Shown here: positions 32,073 to 40,871 of the stretch, piece by piece
Numbering within the stretch: the stretch's first letter is position 1
Layout: each line of letters opens with the position of its first letter
NCBI RefSeq assembly: GCF_024227715.1
Contig: NZ_CP100448.1
Span: 1,116,001 to 1,180,000 of the forward strand
Length of the DNA: 64,000 nt
DNA from: Halomarina litorea
GTDB taxonomy: Archaea; Halobacteriota; Halobacteria; Halobacteriales; Haloarculaceae
Reading direction: 5' to 3'
Notes under the pieces: model-generated
What the model saw: only the letters and a program-made list of their open reading frames with translations
Databases searched by the model: none
Told to the model about the DNA's origin: nothing
Made by a program: the position numbers and the translations under genes

Positions 32073-33646
32073 GCGTCGTCGTCGTCGGACCCCTGCTCGT
32101 GGCGCTGTTCACCGCCATCGTGACCCTCGCCCTCCGTCGGTGGGGGCCCGTCCAGCGGGCGGCGAGTCTGGTCGGGAGCATCCTCTACCTCGGCGTGGTC
32201 GCCCTATTGATTCGGGACGTCAGGGCCGACGAGGCGGGCTATCTCGTCTACCAGCTCTCGAACTGGCAGGCCCCCTACGGCATCTCGCTGGTGGCGGACG
32301 ACCTCGCCGTGTTGATGCTCGCGCTGACGGCCGTCGTCTCCCTGCTCGCCGTCGTCTTCTCGGCGCGCTACATCGACGAGGAGGGCCAGCGCCTCTCGTA
32401 TCACCCGCTGTACCACCTGATGGTCGCCGGCATCACGGGGTCGTTCCTCACCGGTGACATCTTCAACCTGTTCGTCTGGTTCGAGGTGATGTTGATGTCG
32501 AGCTACGTGCTCGTCGTCTTCTACAGCGGCCCCGAGGAGACGCGCGCGGCGCTCCACTACGCCTTCCTCAACCTCATCGGGAGCGCGGTGATGCTGCTCG
32601 CCATCGGCGGGTTGTACGCCACGACGGGGACGCTGAACATGGCCGATATGGCCCAGCGCCTCGGCGCGCCGGGACAGTACGGCGTCGACCTGCCGGCCGT
32701 CCTCGGCCTCTCGGCGCTGTTGCTCTCGGTGTTCGCGCTGAAGGCGGGTATCGTCCCCTTCCAGTTCTGGGTGCCCGACGCCTATCGCGCCGCCCCCGCA
32801 CCCGTCGCCGCGATGCTCGCGGGCGTGGTCAAGAAGGTGGGCGTCTACGCCATCATCAGGCTGTACTTCACCGTCTTCGCGGCCGCGAGCCTTCCGAACC
32901 TGTCCGGGTTCGGCGGCGGCGGGGAACTCGGCTTCCTCGCCTTCTTCGGGCCGGTGTTCTTCCTGATGGCGCTCGGCTCCGTCGTCGTCGGCGGGTTCGG
33001 CGCCGTCGCCCGGAAGGACCTCGACGGCCTGCTCGCGTACTCCAGCATCGGGCAGGTGGGGTTCATCGTCCTGCCGCTGGCGGTGGCGGCCTCCGTCCCC
33101 GCCGACAGCTCAATCCGGACGCTCGGCGTCGTCGCGGCGCTGGTCTACTCGGTCAACCACGGCATCGCCAAGAGCCTGCTGTTCTTCGTCAGCGGGGCGA
33201 TCCAGGGGGCCGTCGGCTCCGTCGACTTCGAGGACCTCGGCGGCCTCGCGGAGCGCGAACCCCTCCTGTCAGGGACGTTCTTCGTCGGCGCGCTGGCGCT
33301 CATCGGTATCCCGCCACTGTCGGGCTTCTTCGGCAAGCTGCTGGTGTTCGACGCCGCCGTGCAGGCCCAGTCGGCGCTCGCACTCGGCGTCTCGCTCGGC
33401 GGGGCCATCCTCACCATCGCCTACTTCACGCTGGCGTGGTCCCGCGGGTTCTGGAGCGAACCGGGGATGGCCGTCGAGGGGACGCGCGCGGACCGGTCGC
33501 TCGTCGGCGTCGCCGCCGTCCTCGCGGTGCTCATCGTCGTCTTCGGAGTGGGCTTCGGCCCGCTCCTCGAACTCGCGGAGGACGCGGCGGTGGCCGCGAC
33601 CGAAACACAAGGCTATATCGACGCCGTCCTCGGAGGTGAAGCATGA
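32069..33646 (+). CDS. mrpD: Mrp antiporter subunit D (NuoM/N-like)
   Basis: A 525-residue proton-channel subunit with about 14 helices. The conserved transport residues are expected in WFEVMLMSSYVLVVF (the TM5 Glu near residue 137) and in the Lys of ALKAGIVPFQFWVPDAY near residue 226. A second paralogous channel half to MrpA makes the operon a complete seven-subunit type. ATGA overlaps occur at both ends (with mrpC at 32069 and mrpE at 33643). The C-terminal 60 residues are more hydrophilic and end in a short acidic tail. The identification is secure. Confidence 0.93.
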   Translation: MSVVVVGPLLVALFTAIVTLALRRWGPVQRAASLVGSILYLGVVALLIRDVRADEAGYLVYQLSNWQAPYGISLVADDLAVLMLALTAVVSLLAVVFSARYIDEEGQRLSYHPLYHLMVAGITGSFLTGDIFNLFVWFEVMLMSSYVLVVFYSGPEETRAALHYAFLNLIGSAVMLLAIGGLYATTGTLNMADMAQRLGAPGQYGVDLPAVLGLSALLLSVFALKAGIVPFQFWVPDAYRAAPAPVAAMLAGVVKKVGVYAIIRLYFTVFAAASLPNLSGFGGGGELGFLAFFGPVFFLMALGSVVVGGFGAVARKDLDGLLAYSSIGQVGFIVLPLAVAASVPADSSIRTLGVVAALVYSVNHGIAKSLLFFVSGAIQGAVGSVDFEDLGGLAEREPLLSGTFFVGALALIGIPPLSGFFGKLLVFDAAVQAQSALALGVSLGGAILTIAYFTLAWSRGFWSEPGMAVEGTRADRSLVGVAAVLAVLIVVFGVGFGPLLELAEDAAVAATETQGYIDAVLGGEA

Positions 33647-34224
33647 AGCGTTGGCCAGCGGTCGGGGTCGTGCTCGCGGTCCTGTGGCTGTTCGTCAACG
33701 GGGTGGAGCTGTCGGCGGAGACGCCGCTGGGCCTGCTCACCACCGTCGTCGGCACGTTCCTCGTCGGTCTCGCGGTGGGCGTCCCCATCGCCTACGCGAC
33801 GCGGAACTTCTACGCCGACTCCTACCGGCCGGGACACGTCGCGAGCGTCGTCCCCTCGGCCGCCCTCTACGTCCTGTTGTTCCTCCGGGAACTGCTGACG
33901 GCGAACGTCGACGTGGCCTACCGCGTGCTCAGTCCGTCGATGCCCATCGACCCGGACGTGGTCGCGGTGCCCCTGCGCGTCGAGGGCGACACCGCCATCA
34001 CGACCATCGCTAACTCCATCACGCTCACGCCGGGGACGCTGACGATGGATTACGACGAGTCCTCGAACACGCTGTACGTCCACGCCATCACGGGCGGCAG
34101 CAACTACGACGCCGTCGTCGACCCCATCCGGGCGTGGGAGGACCTCGCGCTGGTCATCTTCGACGAGGACCGAGACCCCGACGAGACACCGCCGAACATC
34201 GGGGGTGGTGTCAGTGGCGACTGA
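33643..34224 (+). CDS. mrpE: Mrp antiporter subunit E
   Basis: A 193-residue protein. Three N-terminal helices (about residues 5-22, 25-45 and 62-80) are followed by a cytoplasmic domain with the MnhE motif LTANVDVAYRVLSP, then AITTIANSITLTPGTLTMD, both characteristic of the family. The C-terminal 40 residues are an acidic tail (DEDRDPDETPPN) longer than in bacteria. It overlaps mrpD by 4 bases and mrpF by 11 or 20 bases depending on the mrpF start. It is needed for assembly of the Mrp complex in other organisms. Confidence 0.92.
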   Translation: MKRWPAVGVVLAVLWLFVNGVELSAETPLGLLTTVVGTFLVGLAVGVPIAYATRNFYADSYRPGHVASVVPSAALYVLLFLRELLTANVDVAYRVLSPSMPIDPDVVAVPLRVEGDTAITTIANSITLTPGTLTMDYDESSNTLYVHAITGGSNYDAVVDPIRAWEDLALVIFDEDRDPDETPPNIGGGVSGD

Positions 34225-34507
34225 GAGCGTCCCCATCTACCTCCAGTGGGCCATCCTCGTCGGCCTCGTGGTGGCGTCCAGCGTCACCCTGGTCGCCGGC
34301 TACCGCGTCATCACCGGCCCGACGACGCCCGACCGCGTGGTCGCACTCGACGTCATCGGGACGAACGTCGTCGCCATCGCACTCCTGTTCGCACTGGAGA
34401 CGACCGAGGCGCTGTTCATCGACGTGAGCCTCGTGCTCGCCATCATCGGCTTCATCAGCACCATCGCCGTCGCGCGCTACGTGACGGAGGGGGACATCAT
34501 CGAGTAA
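34214..34507 (+). CDS. mrpF: Mrp antiporter subunit F
   Basis: A 97-residue protein with three helices. The loop GPTTPDRVVALDVIGTNVVAI is the family signature (kept here as TTPDRVVALD), with the conserved Asp in the second helix. Candidate starts are GTG at 34205, 34208 and 34214; I use 34214 because it gives the usual N-terminal length before helix 1 (VATESVPIYL), although translation from 34205 cannot be excluded. All of them lie within the mrpE end. A 4-bp gap separates it from mrpG. Confidence 0.9.
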   Translation: MATESVPIYLQWAILVGLVVASSVTLVAGYRVITGPTTPDRVVALDVIGTNVVAIALLFALETTEALFIDVSLVLAIIGFISTIAVARYVTEGDIIE

Positions 34508-34511
34508 CACA

Positions 34512-34901
34512 ATGGTCGGAACCATCGCAGCGGTCGTCGCGACGGCCCTCATCGTCGTGGGGAGTTTCTTCCTCCTCGTCGGCACCGTGGGCCTGTTGCG
34601 ACTGCCCGACGTCTACAACCGGATGCACGCCACCTCGAAGGCCACGACGCTCGGCGCGGCGAGTATGTTCCTCGCGTGCGCCGTCTTCTTCGGCCCGCAG
34701 GGTGAGAGCCTCACCGCCGTCGTCGGTATCGTCTTCCTGTTCCTGACGGCCCCGACAGGCGCGCACATGATATCGCGGTCGGCCCAGAAGATGGGCGTCG
34801 AGTTCGCGGGCGGGGCGACGTGGCCCGGCGCGACCGATAGCACGCCGGAGGCACCCGCCGACGCCGACCCCGAGGGGTCCGACGCCGAGAGCGCCGACTG
34901 A
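34512..34901 (+). CDS. mrpG: Mrp antiporter subunit G
   Basis: A 129-residue protein, last gene of the Mrp operon. Three helices occupy about residues 5-27, 38-58 and 62-82. The conserved GLLRLPDVYNRMHATSKATT (kept as LPDVYNRMHA) follows helix 1 and is diagnostic for MnhG/PhaG proteins. The C-terminal 35 residues are an acidic Ala/Asp/Glu tail that has no counterpart in bacteria and looks like a halophilic extension. It ends 12 bp before the convergent coaBC gene, so the operon terminator must lie within coding sequence or in those few bases. Confidence 0.92.
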   Translation: MVGTIAAVVATALIVVGSFFLLVGTVGLLRLPDVYNRMHATSKATTLGAASMFLACAVFFGPQGESLTAVVGIVFLFLTAPTGAHMISRSAQKMGVEFAGGATWPGATDSTPEAPADADPEGSDAESAD

Positions 34902-34913
34902 GGCCGGGCGGCC

Positions 34914-36080
34914 TCAGCCGTCCAGTTCCGCGACCAGTTCGTCGGCCACCCGGCCGCCGAGTCCCGCCTTGTCGCCCTCGTACTCGCCGACGGAGTCCGC
35001 GCGCACCACGAGCGCACGGGTCGTGTCCGCGCCCATCACGGTGGCGTCGTTGGCGACGACGAACGACAGGTCCGCCCGGTCGAGAATCGCGCGGGCGGCG
35101 GCGACCATCGCCTCGTCCTCCCCGCTGGTCTCCAGTTTGAACCCGACGATGGGGAGGTCGGGGGCCGACTCGCGGACCGTGTCGATGAGTTTCGGCGTCG
35201 GTTCGAGGTCCAGCGTGAGGTCCTGCCCCGAGCGAATCTTCTCGTCGGCGGTCGAAGAAACGGTGTAGTCGGAGATGGCGGCCGCGGAGACGAGGGCGTC
35301 CGCCTCGGCCGCGAGGTCCGCGACGACGGCGGTCATCTCGGCAGCCCCCTCGCAGCGTTCGACGGTCGCGTAGGGCACCTCGGGGCCGTCGTGGACCAGC
35401 GTCACGTCCGCCCCGCGGACGTAGCACGCCTTCGCCACCGCCTGCCCGGTGCGCCCCGACGCCCGGTTCGTGAGCGTGCGGACGGGGTCGATGCGCTCGC
35501 TCGTCGCGCCACTCGTGACGACGACCCGTTTCCCCGCGAGGGGGCGGGGACCGACCTGCCGGGCCGTCGCGAGGACGATAGCCTCCTCGGTGGCGATCTT
35601 GGCCTTCCCCTCCTCGACGCGCGGGTCGACGAACGCCACCCCCCACTCGCGGACGCGGTCGATGGCGTCGAGGACGCCCGGGTGGTCGTACATCGGTTCG
35701 TGCATCGCGGGGGCGATTACGACGGGGATGCCCGCGCCGAGGGCCGTCGTCGCACAGGTCGTGACGGGCGTGTCGTCGACGGCGTGCGCTATCTTCCCCA
35801 CCGTGTTCGCGGTGGCCGGCGCGAGGAGGAGGACGTCCGCCCACCCGTCGTTGCCGCACAGTTCGACGTGTTCGACCCGACCCGTTATCTCGGTGACCAC
35901 GTCGTTGCCCGTGGCGTACTGGAGCGACCACGGGTGGAGGATACCCCGCGCGCTCCCGGTCATGACCGCGCGGACCGCGGCCCCCTCCCGGCGTAACTCG
36001 TGGGCGAGTTCGACCGTCTTCACGGCGGCGATGGACCCGCTCACCCCGAGGGCGACGTTGACTCCGTCGAGCACTCCCAT
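34914..36080 (-). CDS. coaBC: Bifunctional phosphopantothenoylcysteine decarboxylase/synthetase
   Basis: A 388-residue coenzyme A biosynthetic enzyme with two domains. The N-terminal CoaC flavoprotein (about 1-180) has GVSGSIAAVKTVELA for FMN binding and PAMHEPMYDHPG, the counterpart of the bacterial PxMNxxMW motif with His in place of Asn, as I recall for other archaea. The C-terminal CoaB domain starts at about 185 with VVVTSGATSERIDPVRTLTN and the family's SGRTGQAVA. A conserved Lys in the CTP/ATP region should be around GFKLETSGE. It is convergent with mrpG. The enzyme pair converts phosphopantothenate and cysteine to 4'-phosphopantetheine. Confidence 0.93.
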   Translation of the reverse strand: MGVLDGVNVALGVSGSIAAVKTVELAHELRREGAAVRAVMTGSARGILHPWSLQYATGNDVVTEITGRVEHVELCGNDGWADVLLLAPATANTVGKIAHAVDDTPVTTCATTALGAGIPVVIAPAMHEPMYDHPGVLDAIDRVREWGVAFVDPRVEEGKAKIATEEAIVLATARQVGPRPLAGKRVVVTSGATSERIDPVRTLTNRASGRTGQAVAKACYVRGADVTLVHDGPEVPYATVERCEGAAEMTAVVADLAAEADALVSAAAISDYTVSSTADEKIRSGQDLTLDLEPTPKLIDTVRESAPDLPIVGFKLETSGEDEAMVAAARAILDRADLSFVVANDATVMGADTTRALVVRADSVGEYEGDKAGLGGRVADELVAELDG

Positions 36081-36137
36081 ACCGGGGGTTCGGGGGCGAC
36101 GACTAAAAACCGGGTACGATTCGCGTCCCGCACCCGC

Positions 36138-36920
36138 TCACTCCTCCTGACTCGGGTGTGGCGTCGGTGGGTCGGGGTGCGGTTCCGCGAAGTACTCCCG
36201 CATGGCCTCCATGGACTCGCGTTCCCGGCGCTCGCGTTCCTCGTCGTCGATTTCCTCGCATCCCGGGGGCACCTCGCGCCCCCGCCCGGTGAAGTAGCCC
36301 TCCGTGGCCGTCCAGTCGTGGTAGTAGGGGACGTCGCTGTCCTCGACGACGGCGAGACCGACCGTCGCGCCGTGGCCCGCCGCGACGACGGTCTGGTGTG
36401 GCTGTTCGGCCACTCTCCCGGCGGCGTAGAGGCCGTCCACCTCGGTGCGGCCCTCCCAGTCGGCGTCCACGTAGGTCTTCGACCCGCGCGTGACGATGCC
36501 GAGGTCCGGCAGGTCCGCGAGAAAGCCCGTGTCGTTCTTCGTGGCGACGACGACGAATCGGGTTCGGACGCTCTCGCCGTCGAGGGAGACGTCGAATCCG
36601 GCTTCGTGCTCCTCCCCGTCCCCGCGTTCGACTTCGGTGACGGCCGTGACGGTCCCCTCCCGGACCGTGCACCCGGCGCGTTCGGCCTGCGCCTCGGTCA
36701 TGTCGAGCAGGGTCCGGGGGTTGACGCCGGCGGGGAAACCGGGGTAGTTCTCGAGGTGGGCGTTGCGCCGGAGGATGGACTCACCCGCCCGGACGACGAG
36801 GGTGTCGAGGCCCGCCCGCGCGGTGAAGATGCCGGCGGTCAGTCCGCCCACCCCACCCCCGACGACCAGTACGTCCGTCGTCTCGGTGTCGGTCCGCCCG
36901 TCTGTCGCGTCGTTCGGCAT
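36138..36920 (-). CDS. FAD-dependent oxidoreductase, thioredoxin-reductase-like without CxxC
   Basis: A 260-residue flavoprotein. DVLVVGGGVGGLTAGIFTARAG near residues 15-36 is the FAD Rossmann motif (GxGxxG), and LYAAGRVAE plus HQTVVAAGHGA near 180-205 form the second FAD site, as in thioredoxin reductase. The redox CxxC of true thioredoxin reductases is absent, and the NADPH domain is strongly reduced, so it is a partner-specific or substrate-specific relative. The start at MPNDATDG was chosen because the GxGxxG should lie within the first 30 residues. The C-terminal 60 residues are rich in E and R and probably form a helix. Confidence 0.85.
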   Translation of the reverse strand: MPNDATDGRTDTETTDVLVVGGGVGGLTAGIFTARAGLDTLVVRAGESILRRNAHLENYPGFPAGVNPRTLLDMTEAQAERAGCTVREGTVTAVTEVERGDGEEHEAGFDVSLDGESVRTRFVVVATKNDTGFLADLPDLGIVTRGSKTYVDADWEGRTEVDGLYAAGRVAEQPHQTVVAAGHGATVGLAVVEDSDVPYYHDWTATEGYFTGRGREVPPGCEEIDDEERERRERESMEAMREYFAEPHPDPPTPHPSQEE

Positions 36921-37013
36921 ACCCGACGGTTTCCCCCCGCCGGTTACAAAGGTAGGCATCGCGTTCGCGGCCGGGGGGCGAACACTTACCCACCGTGCGG
37001 GCGAAGCGCGGGT

Positions 37014-37544
37014 GTGGACTCCGTCGAAGTCAGCACCCTCGTCTACCTGCCGCCCGAGGAGGTCTACGACTTCCTCGTGGACTTCCCGCGCTACGCCAAC
37101 TACTCCGAACACCTGCAGGAGGTCCGCCGTCACGGCGACGGGTCGCCGGGCACCGAGTACGAACTCACCTTCGCGTGGTGGAAGCTCACCTACACGACCC
37201 GGTCGAAGGTGACGGGCGTGGACCCCCCCGAGCGGGTCGACTGGGCCATCGTCAAGGACATCGACGCGGAGGGCGCGTGGCTCATCGACGCGGTCCCCGA
37301 GGAGGTCCCCGACGGGAAGGAACACGCCACCCGCGTCACGTTCTACGTCGAGTTCCGTCCCGAGTCGGCGAACAGGAGCGCCATCGACCTCCCCGCGTTC
37401 GTCTCGCTCGGGTGGGTCATCGACAAGGTCAAACCGAAGATCAAGAAGGAGGCGGAGCACATCGTCCGGCGCATCGTCGCCGACCTGGAGGGCGAGGAGC
37501 GCCCGGTGGACATCGTCGTCCACGACCGGCCCGACGCCATCTGA
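37014..37544 (+). CDS. SRPBCC/START-like family protein
   Basis: A 176-residue protein from GTG 37014. It begins MDSVEVSTLVYLPPEEVYDFLVD, the typical first strand and helix of polyketide-cyclase/RatA-like SRPBCC folds. TYTTRSKVTGVDPPERVDWAIV is the central strand pair, and a long C-terminal helix (KVKPKIKKEAEHIVRRIV) closes the cavity. The family binds hydrophobic ligands or ribosomes; nothing in the sequence settles which. It is divergent from the flavoprotein gene, with 93 bp between them. The start codon is weakly supported: GTG at 37012 is out of frame, and no ATG is in frame nearby. Confidence 0.82.
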   Translation: MDSVEVSTLVYLPPEEVYDFLVDFPRYANYSEHLQEVRRHGDGSPGTEYELTFAWWKLTYTTRSKVTGVDPPERVDWAIVKDIDAEGAWLIDAVPEEVPDGKEHATRVTFYVEFRPESANRSAIDLPAFVSLGWVIDKVKPKIKKEAEHIVRRIVADLEGEERPVDIVVHDRPDAI

Positions 37545-37613
37545 ACCGGGTCGGGACGCCACTCGCCGTCGGGCCGGCGGGCGTCGACTCGCCCGGCGGT
37601 CACACCGTTCTCG

Positions 37614-38543
37614 CTAGCGCCCCCGATGTGTCAGGGTGAGGGCGCTGGCACCGACGGTTCGAATCGCGTCGACGACGCCCGAGGGGAGGAGCGGCCCGAC
37701 GAACGCCCGGAACTCGTAGATGGGTCCCCCCTCCGAGTTGAGGCGGTAGAGGAGCGGCCCCTCCAGTTCGTCTATCTCGTGCATCTCGCGCTCGGTGAGC
37801 GCGAAGTCGAACACGTCGCGGTTCTCCCGGATGTAGCGCTCGGTGGCGCTCTTGGGGATGGTGACGACGCCCTCCTGCTGGACGAGCCAGCGAATCGCGA
37901 CCTGCGCGGCGGTCTTTCCGTACCGCGCGCCGATGCGGGTCAACACCTCGTCGTCGACGACGCGCCCCTGCGCCAGCGGACTGTACGCGGTCAGCAGGAC
38001 GTCGTTGGCCCGACAGAACGCGAGCATCTTCTCCTGGTCGAAGTACGGGTGGTACTCGACCTGGTTCGTGAAGATGGGCTCGTCCGAGAGCCGCATCGCC
38101 CGTTTGAGCTGTTCGATGGAGAAGTTGCTCACGCCGATGTGTCTGACCTTCCCCTCGTCGACGAGTTGGTTCAGGGCGTCCATCACTCCCGCCATGTCGC
38201 CCGTCGGGAACCACCAGTGGACCAACAGCAGATCGACGTAGTCGGTGTCGAGTCGCTCCAGACAGCCCTCTGCGGCGCGGAGGAACCCCTCGCGGGTCAG
38301 GTACTCCGGGTACCCCTTGACCTTGGTCGTGAGGAAGATGTCCTCGCGCGGGACGCCCGAGTCCCTGATGGCCCGCCCGACGGCGGCCTCGTTCTCGTAC
38401 GCCATCGCGGTGTCTATGTGACGATAGCCCGTCTCGAGAGCCGCCCGGGTGGCAGCCTCGCACTCCTCCGGGTCCATCTGGTAGGTACCGAACCCGACCG
38501 AAGGAACGTTCGATTCGCTGACAGATACGCACTCATCCCTCAT
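37614..38543 (-). CDS. Aldo/keto reductase
   Basis: A 309-residue NADPH-dependent reductase. The tetrad is visible: Asp and Tyr in HIDTAMAYENE (about 41-51), Lys in LTTKVKG (about 75) and His in LLLVHWW (about 108). IPKSATERYIREN near residue 225 is the family's cofactor phosphate-binding segment. The C-terminus has an unusual extension after the normal end (about residues 275-309) that is hydrophobic and includes a possible amphipathic helix. The start at 38541-38543 adds eight residues before the common SESNVPSVGFGTYQ. Physiological substrate unknown; it may be a 2,5-diketogluconate-reductase-like enzyme. Confidence 0.9.
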   Translation of the reverse strand: MRDECVSVSESNVPSVGFGTYQMDPEECEAATRAALETGYRHIDTAMAYENEAAVGRAIRDSGVPREDIFLTTKVKGYPEYLTREGFLRAAEGCLERLDTDYVDLLLVHWWFPTGDMAGVMDALNQLVDEGKVRHIGVSNFSIEQLKRAMRLSDEPIFTNQVEYHPYFDQEKMLAFCRANDVLLTAYSPLAQGRVVDDEVLTRIGARYGKTAAQVAIRWLVQQEGVVTIPKSATERYIRENRDVFDFALTEREMHEIDELEGPLLYRLNSEGGPIYEFRAFVGPLLPSGVVDAIRTVGASALTLTHRGR

Positions 38544-38997
38544 AGTGTTGTTTCAGGCTATATGTCTCGCATCGACGGTTAGTTATCTGGTAATTACGTC
38601 ACCTGCGGGTGTAATAGATGATTAATTGTAACTCTGAATAGTTGTCATTTGTTCCGTGTGACGGTTTCGACTCCGGAGACGCACTCCGAGAATTGCGTAC
38701 AGTGCCGAACGGTCGGAAATAGGAGCCATCTAACGCGAGTAATCGGAGGTTCAAGACGAGACGGTGGAGCAACGATACGACGAAACCCCGCGACGGGGGC
38801 GGGTTCCCGTCGTGTGGCAGTGCGGACATCGGGCCGCACAGTTGCACAAGTGGCAACTGATAAACCACTCAACAATCAGACGGTATTCGCCGCGTTCAGC
38901 GCGGTCGGCGCCGCTGAACGCCCGAGTGCTCGACAGTTCGAACCGGAAGAAAGGACGGCGAAATGTTACGAAAGTCGACGCGAGGGACCGCGTCGAG
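38544..38997. other. Intergenic region, AT-rich, no gene seen
   Basis: 454 bp between the aldo/keto reductase start and the halocyanin stop. Bases 38560-38650 are AT-rich and probably hold the reductase promoter (minus-strand TATA-like elements near 38595-38640). Frames of up to 89 codons exist on the minus strand but show no motif and have mixed codon use. The remainder looks like decayed or regulatory sequence. Confidence 0.5.
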
Positions 38998-39672
38998 TTA
39001 CTCGTAGTCTCCGCCGTATTTCAGGAAGAAGTACGCGAGGCCGAGCGTCGAGACCATCGCGATCATCGTCGCGATGCCGAGGGTCTTCGCGCTGTCGGCG
39101 ACGACGGGTTCGGCCGAACCACCGCTGGCGGGTTCCATCGTGGGCAGGTCGCTGCCGATGGCGAGCGCGCCCTTCATCCCCTGGCCCTTGTGAGGGTTGC
39201 AGAAGTAGGGCACGACGCCGGTGGTGTTGGCGGTCCACTCGAAGGTGTGGCCCTCCTCGCCGACGATCTCGGAGGCGAAGTCCGCGCCGGACTCGGCCTC
39301 GACGTTGTGCGCGCCGCCCGCACCTGTCCACTCCCAGATGACCGTCGCCCCCTCGTCGATTTGGACCGCAGCGGGGGCGAAGGAGAGGCCGTCGTTGGCG
39401 TCCGCGCCGACCTCGATGGTCACCTCCGACTGGCCCGTCATGTCCTGCGTGCTGCCGGGACCGCCCCAGTAGGGCACGTCCGAGAACCACCCACCGTAGT
39501 CGATGGGACCGCTACTCCCGCCACCACCGCCGCCGCCCGAACCGTTTCCGCTCCCGTTTCCGCTCCCGTTGCCCTCCTGTGCGCTGGCGGTCGCACTCGC
39601 GCCGACGGCGGCGACGCCCGCCCCGCCCGCACGGAGGAAGCCACGGCGACTCAGGCCCGAATCTGTGTCCAT
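38998..39672 (-). CDS. Halocyanin, second copy
   Basis: A 224-residue membrane-anchored blue copper protein. The signal MDTDSGLSRRGFLRAGGAG has the Tat RRGFL motif; the linker is Gly/Ser/Asn-rich; the copper ligands are His of GAHNVEA and Cys, His and Met of FCNPHKGQGM; and a C-terminal helix anchors it (about 195-218). The linker and copper domain are identical at DNA level to those of the halocyanin in the bc operon over 409 bp, while signal, spacer after the domain and anchor differ. It is monocistronic, so it may deliver electrons to another oxidase or be a differently regulated version. Confidence 0.92.
   Translation of the reverse strand: MDTDSGLSRRGFLRAGGAGVAAVGASATASAQEGNGSGNGSGNGSGGGGGGGSSGPIDYGGWFSDVPYWGGPGSTQDMTGQSEVTIEVGADANDGLSFAPAAVQIDEGATVIWEWTGAGGAHNVEAESGADFASEIVGEEGHTFEWTANTTGVVPYFCNPHKGQGMKGALAIGSDLPTMEPASGGSAEPVVADSAKTLGIATMIAMVSTLGLAYFFLKYGGDYE
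39143..39551. repeat. Inverted copy of halocyanin domain (partner 2827-3235)
   Basis: Identical to the reverse complement of 2827-3235 over 409 bp by direct reading. The match stops sharply on both sides: it begins in the Gly-rich linker and ends at the codon after the domain's SDLP. A recombination event between the two would invert the roughly 36 kb between them. Confidence 0.9.
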
Positions 39673-39729
39673 GGTGGCCCTTGGAAACCGGGCTAACTGA
39701 ATGCTTCGACTCCACTTTTTTCTTCGTCG

Positions 39730-39748
39730 GGTGCGCCTCCGGCGCACC
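39730..39748. terminator. Hairpin and T-run between 39881 gene and halocyanin
   Basis: ggtgcgcc (39730-39737) and ggcgcacc (39741-39748) form a perfect 8-bp stem with a 3-base loop. Slightly upstream on the transcribed minus strand is a run of five T (39757-39761). This may end transcription of the small gene before the halocyanin promoter. A further inverted repeat (ccgacgg/ccgtcgg, 39778-39806) lies just beyond. Confidence 0.45.
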
Positions 39749-39880
39749 GCTCCTCGAAAAACCTAGGCTGAAAATGGCCGACGGCTCGGCAGAGCCTCGC
39801 CGTCGGGGAACCGCGCTCGTGCTTCGCCCTCGCGCGGACGTTCGACTGAAAACGGAAGTGGTGTCGAGTGCTCGACGCCG

Positions 39881-40147
39881 TCAGATGGCGAGGTCGCCCT
39901 TCGCCTTCACGACCTCGATGGCCTCGGCCTCGACGTGGTCCGTCGGGAGGTGCATCGGGACGTACTCGCGCGTCTCGAAGGTCTCTCGCTCGTCGTCGGT
40001 CCCGATGGTACACCACAACTGGACGCGGTCCGGGCCGTGCCAGTCGCCCTGACGCTTGACCGAGAAACAGGTCACCTCCTCCTCGTCGTACTTGATGACG
40101 GCGTCCTTCCGGATGCCGGGGTCCCCGTTGATGATGAGGTTGCGCAT
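39881..40147 (-). CDS. Small conserved haloarchaeal protein (HAH_0734-like)
   Basis: An 88-residue protein from the ATG at 40145-40147. It begins [20 protein letters not shown] and contains [17 protein letters not shown], both patterns that I recall from the haloarchaeal family named HAH_0734. It is beta-rich and acidic, with one Cys after the central Trp. It is divergent from the L44e ribosomal gene, an arrangement that I believe is conserved. Function unknown. No transmembrane segment or metal motif is seen. The longer upstream frame crosses the L44e promoter and is not used. Confidence 0.8.
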   Translation of the reverse strand: MRNLIINGDPGIRKDAVIKYDEEEVTCFSVKRQGDWHGPDRVQLWCTIGTDDERETFETREYVPMHLPTDHVEAEAIEVVKAKGDLAI

Positions 40148-40261
40148 GCGACACACTCGGACTGAAGGCCGGTTAAGCGCTTCGAGTTTTGGAGGCCCGT
40201 CGGGTCCCTCGCGCGCGACGTGCCAGTCTCCCGCACGGCGACGGCCTCCGAACCAAACCGG

Positions 40262-40267
40262 TTTTAA
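40262..40267 (+). promoter_or_regulatory. TATA box of the L44e gene
   Basis: ttttaa sits 32-37 bases before the ATG at 40299, preceded by the BRE-like ccgg. The spacing fits a short-leader mRNA for the ribosomal and translation cluster. Confidence 0.6.
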
Positions 40268-40298
40268 GCCGCGGTCCGATACTACCGACCAACCAACC

Positions 40299-40583
40299 AT
40301 GCAGATGCCACGCCGGTTCAACACGTACTGTCCGTACTGCAAGACCCACCACGAACACGAGGTGGAGAAGGTGCGCTCCGGGCGCTCCTCGGGCATGAAG
40401 AAGGTCAACGACCGACAGCGCGCCCGTCGCGGCTCCGGCATCGGTAACAAGGGGAAGTTCTCGAAGGTCCCCGGTGGCGACAAGCCCACCAAGAAGACCA
40501 ACCTCCTCTACCGGTGCAGCGACTGCGGCAAGGCCCACCTGCGCGAGGGATGGCGCGCCGGCCGACTGGAGTTCCAGGAGTAA
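40299..40583 (+). CDS. rpl44e: 50S ribosomal protein L44e
   Basis: A 94-residue archaeal/eukaryotic type large-subunit protein. Two zinc-binding pairs are visible: CPYC at residues 11-14 and CSDC near 72-75. The segment [21 protein letters not shown] is the conserved basic strand that reaches the ribosomal E site. The ATG at 40299 gives the universally conserved [14 protein letters not shown] start. It is followed by S27e with a 4-bp gap, an arrangement kept in most archaea. Confidence 0.97.
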   Translation: MQMPRRFNTYCPYCKTHHEHEVEKVRSGRSSGMKKVNDRQRARRGSGIGNKGKFSKVPGGDKPTKKTNLLYRCSDCGKAHLREGWRAGRLEFQE

Positions 40584-40587
40584 GACG

Positions 40588-40764
40588 ATGGCAGGGAACT
40601 TCTACCAGGTCAAGTGCCCGGACTGCGAGAACGAACAGGTCGTCTTCGGCAAGGCCTCCACCGAGGTCGTCTGTGCCGTCTGCGGTCACGTCCTCGTCCG
40701 CCCCGGCGGCGGCAAGGCCACCATCGAGGGCGAGGTCTTAGAGACCGTCGAGCAGCGTTCCTGA
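40588..40764 (+). CDS. rps27e: 30S ribosomal protein S27e
   Basis: A 58-residue zinc-ribbon protein of the small subunit. The zinc ligands are CPDC (residues 10-13) and CAVC (residues 29-32). [17 protein letters not shown] is the conserved C-terminal strand region. It lies directly after L44e and 108 bp before aIF2-alpha, which has its own promoter. Length and motifs match the archaeal family exactly. Confidence 0.97.
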   Translation: MAGNFYQVKCPDCENEQVVFGKASTEVVCAVCGHVLVRPGGGKATIEGEVLETVEQRS

Positions 40765-40840
40765 ACCGCGCGACGCTCCCTTCTCGACGCGGCTACTCCC
40801 GACCAGCGGCCGCGCTCTCCCCGGACGGGCGTGACGGTGG

Positions 40841-40847
40841 ATTTATT
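40841..40847 (+). promoter_or_regulatory. TATA box of the aIF2-alpha gene
   Basis: atttatt lies 25-31 bases before the ATG at 40872, so the initiation factor gene has its own promoter in addition to readthrough from S27e. Confidence 0.55.
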
Positions 40848-40871
40848 CGCGCCAGTCGGCTACCCCACCCT

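Noticed and set aside
38599-38875. Two minus-strand frames of 76-89 codons before the second halocyanin
   Set aside because: No motif, mixed codon use and AT-rich flanks; probably regulatory or decayed sequence.
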